Positions 1 to 10,096 of a stretch of DNA of 64,000 nt are shown piece after piece. Made by a program: the position numbers and the translations under genes. Below the pieces are notes generated by a model, which worked only from the letters and a program-made list of their open reading frames with translations, had not been told where the DNA came from and did not search any database. Location: NCBI GenBank assembly GCA_949285105.1, contig CASDXH010000002.1:1-64000 (forward strand), given 5' to 3'. Origin of the DNA: an uncultured Mycoplasma sp. (GTDB taxonomy: Bacteria > Bacillota_I > Bacilli_A > Mycoplasmatales > Mycoplasmoidaceae). The number at the start of each line of letters is the position of its first letter. Within the stretch, counting starts at the first letter, position 1.

Positions 1-42
1 ATTCTAGACATTGTTCTACTGTTAATTGTTTAGACATAAAAA

Positions 43-78
43 GACAATAATTCCTTTCCTGAGAATTGAATTATTGTC
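43..78. repeat. inverted repeat in IS30-type relic
   Basis: GACAATAATTC at 43-53 is matched by GAATTATTGTC at 68-78, an 11-bp perfect inverted repeat with a 14-nt loop. It sits just before the decayed transposase tail. The stretch that follows (near 79-100) contains TTTTAATGTCC, and the same words recur near 286-298. It is probably part of an old insertion sequence. Confidence 0.6.
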
Positions 79-110
79 CAATTTTAATGTCCATGTTTAA
101 ATGAAAAGTA

Positions 111-176
111 AATAACATGCCAAGAAAAATGTTTGGTTATAAAACAGCTTATCAAATGTACCAAGAAAATATTTAA
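111..176 (+). pseudogene. C-terminal remnant of IS30-family transposase
   Basis: Reading from 111, the frame gives NNMPRKMFGYKTAYQMYQEN followed by Ile and a TAA at 174-176. The pattern N-x-x-P-R-K-x-x-G-x-K-T is the characteristic C-terminal tail of IS30-family transposases. Nothing upstream inside the window restores the rest of the protein, so this is a remnant (the window edge prevents seeing further left). A more decayed copy of the same sequence lies at about 48455-48605. Stem-loop AAACTCTC/GAGAGTTT follows at about 185-219 and resembles the element's terminator. Confidence 0.65.
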
Positions 177-264
177 AGTAAAAAAACTCTCAACTTATAG
201 TTCACAGTCGAGAGTTTAATGTAACATTAAAGTGTTGCACTTCACATGTCAGTTAGGGAACTAA

Positions 265-297
265 GACATCAAAATGGTTTTGTCCCATTTTAATGTC
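265..297. repeat. inverted repeat, possible IS end
   Basis: GACATCAAAATGG (265-277) and CCATTTTAATGTC (285-297) form a 13-bp inverted repeat with one mismatch. The right arm repeats the TTTTAATGTCC word seen near 80-93. Just before it, 231-250 carries the TGCACTTCACATG word shared with 23106-23149 and, with one change, with about 48585-48600. It may be a terminal repeat of the IS relic. Confidence 0.45.
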
Positions 298-331
298 CTA
301 GTTTAAACAAATAATCTTTTATAAATAAAAA

Positions 332-352
332 AAGTGTATGAAACATACACTT
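332..352 (-). terminator. Rho-independent terminator after serS
   Basis: AAGTGTATG (332-340) pairs with CATACACTT (344-352) around a 3-nt loop. On the minus strand the stem is followed by an AT-rich tract with T-runs. It lies 20 nt past the serS stop and closes the asnS-pgsA-serS operon. Confidence 0.75.
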
Positions 353-372
353 AAAAAATCTATACTAACTTG

Positions 373-1621
<1,249 letters not shown>

Positions 1622-1644
<23 letters not shown>

Positions 1645-2323
1645 AACTATCCTCTTGTTGTTTTAAAAGTTTGATTCTTTTATTAATTTGAACTATATAG
1701 ATGATTCCTGAAACCACAGATAAGAAAGTACAAATAAATACTAGTATATTTTGTACTGAATAATACTGTCATATGTTGCTATAACTATAAATTTTTTCTG
1801 GATTATTAAAAACTAATATTAAAACAATTAAGGCAATCATTTGGAATATAGTTTTTAATTTGCCAAATAGATTAGCTGCTACAACTATATTTTTTTTAGC
1901 AACTGTTTGTCTGTAAGCATCAATAATTGTGTCTCTTGATACCATAATTACAATTAGATATCACAAAGTAACATTTTGACTTGCTAATAAAATGAATACT
2001 GATGTGGTTAAAACCTTATCTGCTATAGGATCCCATATTTTTCCAAAATCACTTATTCAATTAAACCTTCTAGCAAGATATCCATCCAATGCATCAGTAA
2101 TTGATGCTAGTATAAAAAATAATCCAGCTAATAAGTCATATAAATCAATTCTATAATTGATATCAGTAATTTTAAAACTATAAATAGTAATATTTGAATC
2201 TATTGCTAAAAAGACCAATATTAAAGGAATAAACAATATTCTAAATACGGTTAAGATATTTGGAATATTGTTTATCCTGAATAATTTATGTATGTTGCTT
2301 TTATTAGAAATTAATTGGTCCAT
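1622..2323 (-). CDS. pgsA: CDP-diacylglycerol--glycerol-3-phosphate 3-phosphatidyltransferase
   Basis: Membrane enzyme of phosphatidylglycerol synthesis: it transfers phosphatidyl from CDP-diacylglycerol to glycerol-3-phosphate. The 233-residue frame contains the CDP-alcohol phosphotransferase signature D-G-x2-A-R-x8-G-x3-D-x3-D as [13 protein letters not shown] followed by [10 protein letters not shown] at about residues 80-105. Several hydrophobic helices follow, consistent with the family. UGA codes Trp at 2057-2059 (RRFNW). The ATG at 2321-2323 lies inside the last codons of asnS (20-nt overlap) and the stop lies inside serS (23-nt overlap). The N-terminal 20 residues are hydrophilic and precede the first membrane helix. 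Confidence 0.93.
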
Positions 2324-3665
2324 AAGAACGAGGGAATGGAATTACATCTTTAATGTTAGATGTATCTGTAATATACATAATTAGTCTTTCAAAACCTAAT
2401 CCAAATCCTGCAGATTTATAATACCCATATTTTCTTAAATCCAAGTATCAACTAATTTCTTCTGGTTTAATTCCCATTTTTAAACATCTATTTAATATTT
2501 TTTTGTAATCATCTTCTCTTTGGCTTCCACCAATGATTTCTCCAACTCCTGGAACTAATAAATCACAAGCTGCAACAGTTGTTCCATCATTATTAAGCTT
2601 CATATAAAATGCTTTTATGTCTTTTGGAAAATCTGTAAGTATTACTGGTTTGTTAAATACCTTTTCACATAAAAATCTTTCATGCTCACTTGCTAAATCT
2701 TTACCAAAATAGATTTCATTATCTTCAAAATTAGTTTTGTTTTCAGAGATGCTTTTCTTTAAGATAGCAATTGCATCTTTATAAGTCACTTTAACAAAAT
2801 CATTGTTAATTACATTTTCAAGTTTAGGAATTAATTGTTCACCACTTAACTTGTTTAAGAAAATCATTTCATCTTTACAATTCTTTAATACAAATCTAAT
2901 TAGATATTTAATAAATGCTTCTATTAATAATGTAAGTTGATTCAAACCACAGAAAGCAATTTCTGGTTCAATCATTCAAAATTCAGCTACGTGTCTATTT
3001 GTGTTTGACTTCTCTGCTCTAAATGTTGGCCCAAATGTATAAACTCTTTTCAATCCTTGAGCATATGCTTCTGCGTGTAATTGTCCACTAACTGTTAAAG
3101 ATGCTTGTTTATCAAAAAATAATTCATTATTTTTTGATCTAACTATAAAGTTTTCACCAGCACCTTCAGCATCATTACCGGTTAATATTGGTGTACTAAC
3201 TCAAGAAAAATCATTCATGTGGAAGAAGTTGTGAATAGCAAAAGCTAACTCACTTCTTATTTTCATGATTGCACTATATTTATTTGTTCTATGTCTTAAG
3301 TGTGCAATAGTTCTTAAAAATTCAGCAGAGTGTTCTTTCTTTTGTAGAGGGAAATCTTCGTCAGCCTGTTTTAACATTCTAAAATCTTTAACCAAAATTT
3401 CAAAGTGTTGATTTTCTTTTAGTGATTCTACAACATCCCCTTCAATTAAAATAGCACTACCTGTTTTGGCAGTTCGAGCTTCTTCAAAGTTTGAAGTTTC
3501 TTGTTTTTTATAAACTAATTGAATTGAATTTATTGATGTTCCATCAGTAAAAGAGATAAACCCTAAAGATCCACTATCTCTATTTGTTCTAACTCAACCA
3601 GCTAATTTAACACGTTTAAGCTGTTTGTAGTTCTTAAAAACATCTTTTACAGAAATTGTTTCCAT
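2304..3665 (-). CDS. asnS: asparagine--tRNA ligase
   Basis: Class IIb asparaginyl-tRNA synthetase of 453 residues. The N-terminal OB-fold (about 1-110, [20 protein letters not shown]) is the anticodon-binding domain. The catalytic core includes [20 protein letters not shown] (motif 2 region), and [20 protein letters not shown] is motif 3. The ending [10 protein letters not shown] distinguishes AsnRS from AspRS, which is separately encoded at 54145. UGA is read as Trp several times. The start ATG at 3663-3665 gives [16 protein letters not shown]. It is the first gene of asnS-pgsA-serS. The 220 bp upstream hold AT-rich promoter-like sequence but no recognisable T-box. Confidence 0.97.
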
Positions 3666-3834
3666 AATTTTTATCACCATATCAAAATTTATAATAATTA
3701 TATAATACTAATGAAATTTTTATTTATTATATTGATGTGTGAAACAAGTATTATGTCATCACTAGAGTAGAATTTTTGGTGATAAAAAATTATGCTCTAA
3801 TTTGTCAATGAAATGTATAATAAATTATGTTGTA

Positions 3835-3863
3835 TTGAAATATTAATGCAATTATCATATAAT
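3835..3863 (+). promoter_or_regulatory. promoter of tRNA operon
   Basis: TTGAAA at 3835-3840, a 17-nt spacer and TATAAT at 3858-3863 form a near-consensus sigma-A promoter ending 22 nt before the tRNA-Ile 5' end. Spacing and strand fit transcription of both tRNAs. The rest of 3666-3885 is AT-rich and shared with the divergent asnS promoter. Confidence 0.75.
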
Positions 3864-3885
3864 TATTAAGTTATATTGTAAATTT

Positions 3886-3962
3886 GGAAGTATAGCTCAG
3901 TTGGTTAGAGCACACCCCTGATAAGGGTGAGGTCGATGGTTCGAGCCCATTTACTTCCACCA
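3886..3962 (+). tRNA. tRNA-Ile (anticodon GAU)
   Basis: Full cloverleaf. Acceptor GGAAGTA pairs with TACTTCC, followed by discriminator A and an encoded CCA (3960-3962). The D-arm is TAGCTCAGTTGGTTAGAGCA. The anticodon stem CACCC/GGGTG closes the loop CTGATAA with anticodon GAT at 3920-3922. The T-arm has GGTTCGAGCCC. It is cotranscribed with tRNA-Ala 4 nt downstream. Confidence 0.97.
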
Positions 3963-3966
3963 TTGA

Positions 3967-4042
3967 GGGGACGTAGCTCAATTGATAGAGCACCTGATTT
4001 GCACTCAGGAGGTCGAGGGTTTGACTCCCTTCGTCTCCACCA
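3967..4042 (+). tRNA. tRNA-Ala (anticodon UGC)
   Basis: Acceptor GGGGACG pairs with CGTCTCC (one G-U), discriminator A, encoded CCA at 4040-4042. The anticodon stem CCTGA/TCAGG surrounds TTTGCAC, giving anticodon TGC at 4000-4002. The T-loop reads GGGTTTGACTCCC. An Ile-Ala pair like this usually sits inside an rRNA operon spacer. Here the pair stands alone with its own promoter and terminator. Confidence 0.97.
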
Positions 4043-4055
4043 TTAATAAATATCT

Positions 4056-4082
4056 GAGAGGCTTAATTGCCTCTCTTTTTTT
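4056..4082 (+). terminator. terminator of tRNA operon
   Basis: GAGAGGC (4056-4062) and GCCTCTC (4069-4075) form a perfect 7-bp stem with a 6-nt loop, followed by TTTTTTT. It starts 14 nt after the tRNA-Ala CCA. Confidence 0.92.
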
Positions 4083-4199
4083 ATTTCTTAATATTAATAA
4101 TTAAAAAAATACACAAAAGAATCTATATAAATAATTTTCAAACTATTAAATTAATAAAATAAAAGAACACACATTTTATTGTGTGTTCTAGCAAATTAA

Positions 4200-5474
4200 T
4201 TAGTTATATCTATTTGATTCATTAAAGAATACTTCGTTATCAAACGTAGGCATTTTAGCTGCTCTAATTTTACGAATAGGCATCATTTGATTAATGTAGT
4301 TATAGATTAATTCCCCATTAACAAAAGTCATCATTACTCTACCACTAATTCTGTGGTCATTGAATGGAGTTCATCTACTTCTAGATACAATGTCTTCATT
4401 TTTAATTCATCATCTCTTAGTTGTGTTTACTACAATGATATCAGCATCATATCCCTCTTTAATTTCACCCTTATTTTTTAACCCATAGATTTTAGCTGGG
4501 TTTTTACATAACATTTTTTCTAAAAGCGTTACAGGGATTTTCTTGTAGTAAGAGTTGTCAAATAAAATAGAAAATAATGTTTCAAAGTTTGGTAAACCTG
4601 GACGTTCCGTTTCAAACTTTTCTATTAAAGTAACAGGTAAATGTGTTGATGTAATCATATCAATTTTGTTTTCTTTAACAGCATTTCAAAGGTGAATGTT
4701 GTTTAACATTGTTCCAAGTTTGTAATCTGTAGTAATAGTTTTTCTCTTGTATTCGCTATTAATTTGATCTCTATTAAATAATAAATAATTTATAGATGTT
4801 GCTGTTCTAATGTTGTAACCTTGGTTTTTATAAAATAATATCTTTTCTAAATCACCTTCATTAGTAATATCATAGAATAAGATTTTTATATCTTTGTCAT
4901 CACAAACACTAAAGAAAGTATCAATATCATTACCAGATAAATGGATTAATATCATTTTTGATGATTGAATCATTGTATTTAAAACATTTGAATCAGATAT
5001 TCTATCTTTGAAATTTCTAGAATTTAAATTGATAACAGTACCAACAGCATATTCTTGTGCTTTTGCTAATTCTTTAGTTTTACTTAAATCACCAGCTGAA
5101 ACAGCAAAGGCAAAGTTAACTAATGATGTATCATTAGCTGTTGCAATTTTTTGAGATAAAACTTTGAAGTAGTCATCTGTAATTGGATCAACTGGAACAT
5201 CAACAAAAGTAGTTATCCCACCATAAGCACAAGCAATTGATTCACTACTAAAATCTGCATCATCATATGGTGAGCCAGTTTTGATTCTAGAAAAACCATC
5301 GATGATACCAGGCATCACTAAATTGTTTTTAATATCAAATGTTGCATCTATTTCCACATCACATGTTTCTTGAGTGATAGGTTCTTCGCTAATTTTAGCT
5401 ATAGTTTCATTGATAATTAATATATCAACTTTTTTACCATTAGATAACATACAGTTTTTTAAAAGTTTTACCAT
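4200..5474 (-). CDS. dihydroorotase-like protein lacking metal ligands
   Basis: A 424-residue amidohydrolase-superfamily protein of the class I dihydroorotase type, the pyrimidine enzyme that closes carbamoyl-aspartate. The family frame is clear: an N-terminal beta domain, NNLVMPGIIDG at about 50-60, AYGGITTFVDVPVDP at about 85-100, and the C-terminal GYDADIIVVN with a NPAKIYGLKNKGEIKEG lead-in. The signature DxHxH after MPGxID is replaced by DGFSR, and the usual DHAPH segment reads STHLP, so the metal-binding His and Asp are missing. The protein is therefore unlikely to be an active dihydroorotase. It may be structural or have a new role. No carbamoyltransferase gene is nearby. It is monocistronic, and UGA is read as Trp at 4407, 4410 and 4686. 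Confidence 0.75.
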
Positions 5475-5640
5475 GATATCACCTCTTACATTTTATTCTT
5501 TTATATTTTTTCAAAGATTAATCAAAAGCAACAAATCATATTAATTATAAACTTTTAATACGTCATATTCAATAATTTTTAGCAAATAGTTGATTAAAAA
5601 TTAATTTAATAGTATATAATAAAATTTTATATTTAATTTA

Positions 5641-6843
5641 TTAATTTATGTTTTTATTATGTTGTTTTCAGTAATTAAAATTTATTTCTAGGTTTTTTAT
5701 CTGTTCTTCATTTAGTTCATTTATTAAAAAATCTTCTTTTAATGAAATACATTTTTCTATAAGTTTTTTATCTGGTAAATCTTCTTTAATTACTATTCTT
5801 CTATTGTATGGGTTGAAGGTGATTAGGTTTTTATCAAATAACGTATGAGTGTTTGCATCTATAAAGATTGCATTGTTACCGTTAACAGCAAGCTTTCAAT
5901 CTTTTAAGTTTGAACGATTAACTAAATAAGAAAACCCTATGATGTGTGCTGTCTCTATAGTTTGATGTGAAATATATTCATTTTGAGATATATTTTTAAT
6001 TTTATTGATTGAAATAAGATACGATGTTCAAGAGTTGTAAATAGATCTTAGTTGATTTTTATAATTGGAATTTCCATTATAAAACCCGTTTTTAAAAAGG
6101 TTATATATTTCTTCAACTTTATCATTAAATGAACTTTCAACATCATTCTTCTTTATTCTATTTGCTTCTAAAAGACTCATAACCTTATTTAATCTATCTT
6201 TTGGATTTTCTTTTTCTATTAAATTAATGTACATGAAGTTATATTTACAAAACTCATCTTTAAAGTTATCAAGATAAACATTGGAATTAACAACATCAAC
6301 TAACCCTATAGTTTCAATATTTTCTAAATCTAAGTTTGATTCAAATTGATGTTTTTTATTTCTATATTTTTTCAAAGGATTATAGAAATTAAAAGACAAA
6401 AAATTTTTATCAATGCATCTAAGAGGGGTTGCATTAAATGATGTCTCAGATCCTGAGGGGTTACTTCCACTTAAATAAGATAGTTGTTCTAATACTGTTG
6501 ATCTACTTTCTAATTTTAAGAATTCATTAATCTTTTTTAGTTCATTATTACTCAAAGATAAAAATCTTGTTTCATTAAATAATTTATCTGCATTTAGAAA
6601 TCTTTCCCTAAATATACGCATCTCTTTTTTCTTTTTTCAAAATCCAACTGTATTAACCATTTTGAAATCAGTTGCTCTATATGTTGATTCTTCAAATTGA
6701 ATATATTGTTTAACAATTGCTCTGTCTTTTAAATAGATGATAAAGTTACAAGTTCCTTTGGCTTTAAAACAGTTAGTTTTAGAAGAGTAATAACTTTTAG
6801 ATATAAATGGAACTGTAAGTTTCACATAACTTTTATTACTCAT
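5641..6843 (-). CDS. HNH endonuclease, restriction subunit of a type II R-M system
   Basis: A 400-residue protein directly downstream of a C5-cytosine methyltransferase, with its ATG (6841-6843) overlapping the methyltransferase stop by 8 nt. A strong AAGGAG ribosome-binding site sits 5 nt before that ATG. The C-terminal fifth has an HNH-type layout: TAHIIGF, then NGNNAIFIDAN, then THTLFDKNLITFNP, which gives the His, Asn and His-x-x-x-F-D pattern of HNH restriction nucleases. The first 300 residues match no family I recognise and probably form the DNA-recognition part. UGA codes Trp four times. Position and motif together make it the cognate endonuclease. The recognition sequence cannot be read from the protein. 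Confidence 0.8.
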
Positions 6844-8032
6844 TATTTTCTCCTTCAAACTTTAAAGTAGAAAATATTGCTTCTAATACATTAACAACAA
6901 TTGAATTCCCCATTATAAATATCAATTGTCTATCAGATAATAGATTATATTTTTTAACTTGTTGATAATGCTTTTCTTTAAATCCCATATATAAAAATGC
7001 TTCTTTTGCATTCATATATCTAATTTTGTTACTTCCAAAAAATAATTTAATTCTACTTAAAGCACCAGAAGCTGTAAGGGTTGGCCCACAATAGTTTATG
7101 TCATATACATAATTTTCAGAATTAAAATTTGTATAGTTTAAAAGAGATGCTTTGTTAGAGTCATTTATCTTCTTAAATGAGGATAACTTATATTTATTAA
7201 AGCTTATTTCATATGGTTCATTATCCATTACTATTGTTGATAATGATAAATACCTATTATCTGTTTTTTTATTTAATTCTTTATTGAACTCAAACCCAAC
7301 CTTATATTTAAAATCTTTCCTTACAGATAATAAAAACACTCTTTTTCTAGATTGAGGAACTTTGAAGTATTTTGAATCTAGTTCATACTCATAAGATTCA
7401 TAATTTAAATCTTCTAAGTCTTTAATTCACTTTCTGTATTCTAGAATATGTTTTTTGTTTTTAATAGCTACAACATTCTCCATTAATAAATAATTTGGTA
7501 ATTCTTCAGTATTTAGGTTTTTATGCATATCAGATAACAATCTTTTAACTTCCCATAATAAACCACTTCTAGTATTATTTTCTTGATTCATGCCTTTCTG
7601 TTTTCCTTGGTGACTTAGATCTTGGCAAGGAAATGAATAGGTAAATATATCAATGTTTTTTGGAATAGATTTATAGTCTACTTTTGATATATCAAATAAG
7701 TTATTTGATAAAGATTTTGATCTATTCAAAATAAAACCAAGATAACTATTAATCAATCTATTTTTAGTAGTAGCTGGAGTTTTTGAATCAAAAGAAATAT
7801 TAACATTTTCTATTTCACCAAAGGTTTCTTTTTTAATTTCTTTAAATTCATTATGTAATAGTTCATAAGCTATTATTGCATTGACGTACCATTCAATATA
7901 ACCTACTGATTTAATTTTTCAGTTTTTCTTAGGTGCTATATTTTTTAAAGCTAAATATTGGGAACCAATTCCTGCAAAAGCTTCAAATATTTTAATTTGG
8001 TTAATATAACCCTTTTTATCTCTACCATTTAA
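6836..8032 (-). CDS. C5-cytosine DNA methyltransferase, start codon displaced by invertible switch
   Basis: The open frame runs from 8032 to the TAA at 6836-6838 without a stop if UGA is Trp. Early motif I reads FEAFAGIGSQYLALKN. Motif IV with the catalytic Cys reads SFPCQDLSHQGKQKGM. Motif VI is LLMENV, and VPQSRKRVFLLSV is motif VIII. The end contains the motif IX/X words LTASG and IMGNSIVVNVLEAIF. In this molecule the frame has no usable start codon upstream of motif I: a TAA at 8033-8035 is followed by TTA AAT GGT. If the adjacent 98-bp segment were inverted, MKK from 8116-8124 would join at Gly (8026-8024), giving a 399-residue protein of normal length. The gene is therefore intact but silent here. 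Confidence 0.9.
7999..8026 (-). repeat. left recombination site of invertible switch
   Basis: Read on the minus strand, this 28-bp site has an 11-bp arm GGTAGAGATAA (8026-8016), a 6-bp core AAAGGG (8015-8010) and a poorer right arm ending AACC. The first 19 bp are identical, in inverted orientation, to 8125-8143. The asymmetric core between arms resembles tyrosine-recombinase (Xer/dif-like) sites. It falls inside the methyltransferase codons GRDKKG. Confidence 0.75.
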
Positions 8033-8124
8033 TTAATAGACAACCGTTTATATACAAAATTATTTATAAAATTAAGTACAACTAATAAAAAACACTAGTT
8101 ATTGGGGTATATAGTATGAAAAAA
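8027..8124. promoter_or_regulatory. invertible promoter/start-codon segment (OFF orientation)
   Basis: This 98-bp, very AT-rich spacer is bounded by the 19-bp inverted repeat AACCCTTTTTATCTCTACC (8008-8026) and its complement (8125-8143). On the plus strand it holds a possible -10 TATAAA (8065-8070), a GGGG ribosome-binding element (8104-8107) and ATG AAA AAA (8116-8124), all pointing right, away from the methyltransferase. Flipping it would point them into the methyltransferase, exactly in frame. The -35 element is not clear. No recombinase gene lies in the window. Confidence 0.75.
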
Positions 8125-8175
8125 GGTAGAGATAAAAAGGGTTTTCTCTACCAACAAAAGATATTATACATTTAA
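8116..8175 (+). CDS. short decoy ORF read from the switch in OFF state
   Basis: ATG at 8116 with GGGG 8 nt upstream opens a 19-codon frame, MKKGRDKKGFLYQQKILYI, ending at TAA 8173-8175. Its first nine residues, MKKGRDKKG, are the predicted N-terminus of the methyltransferase in the ON state. It is most likely a non-functional by-product of the inverted start region rather than a gene. Confidence 0.5.
   Translation: MKKGRDKKGFLYQQKILYI
8125..8152 (+). repeat. right recombination site of invertible switch
   Basis: The site has an 11-bp arm GGTAGAGATAA (8125-8135), core AAAGGG (8136-8141) and arm TTTTCTCTACC (8142-8152). The two arms are inverted repeats of each other with one mismatch, the classical layout of a tyrosine-recombinase site with a 6-bp crossover region. 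The first 19 bp match the left site in inverted orientation, so recombination would invert the DNA between them. The following 8176-8360 is AT-rich and holds nothing I can name. Confidence 0.75.
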
Positions 8176-8360
8176 TATATAGTAATTGTGGATAATAAAA
8201 ATATTAAATAATTAGCACGTTAGTTCAAAATAATTTTGTTCACTAAACCTCTAATCAGTTCAAGTGATTTTGTTCCCTTAATAAATTATTATGCTAAATA
8301 ATTATTGCCAACATAACATTAAATTTCTATAATTTAAATAATTGCTTAGGTTAATAAAAA

Positions 8361-8382
8361 ATGCTCCAATATTTTGGAGCAT
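8361..8382. terminator. terminator after the eno-rhodanese operon
   Basis: ATGCTCCAA (8361-8369) and TTGGAGCAT (8374-8382) form a perfect 9-bp stem with a 4-nt loop, with A/T runs on both sides. It lies 6 nt past the rhodanese stop on the minus strand and may act in both directions. Confidence 0.8.
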
Positions 8383-8387
8383 AATAA

Positions 8388-8680
8388 CTATTTTTTATTT
8401 TTTATATATTCAAGATAACCACCTTCTATGTTTGAAGCATCATATCCCATGTTGCTTAACATATCTGTTATCTCTTTAGATTTTTGACCTCTATTACAAT
8501 ATATGTAGTACTTTTTAGATTTATCTAAATTGATTTGGTTGTTATCTATCATATCTTTATTTAAGTTGACAACTTCATTGTTAACTTTTAATTCATCAAA
8601 AGTTTGTTTATCTCTAATATCAACAATTACATTGTCCTTATCTTGCTTCTCAAGAACTGATTTTCAGCTAATATTTTTCA

Positions 8681-8681
<1 letters not shown>
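8388..8681 (-). CDS. rhodanese-like sulfurtransferase domain protein
   Basis: A 97-residue single-domain rhodanese fold, starting MKNISWKSVLEKQ (the Trp is a UGA codon). It has the N-terminal VIVDIRDKQTFDE and the active-site loop YCNRGQKS, in which the Cys (about residue 66) would carry the persulfide. GGYLEYIKNKK ends the domain. Such proteins move sulfane sulfur for tRNA thiolation, Fe-S assembly or detoxification; the exact role is not visible here. Its ATG overlaps the last base of the eno stop (TAATG), so translation is coupled to enolase. Confidence 0.88.
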
Positions 8682-10030
<1,349 letters not shown>

Positions 10031-10096
10031 TTTACTCTCCTTAATATAACAACTAAATATAGTTATTACTAACATATATAATTTTAAAACAAGTTA

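Noticed and set aside
8027-8124. Methyltransferase expressed from TTA or ATT start in current orientation
   Set aside because: A TAA stop directly precedes TTA, no ribosome-binding site is present, and the perfect in-frame ATG on the inverted segment explains the missing start better.
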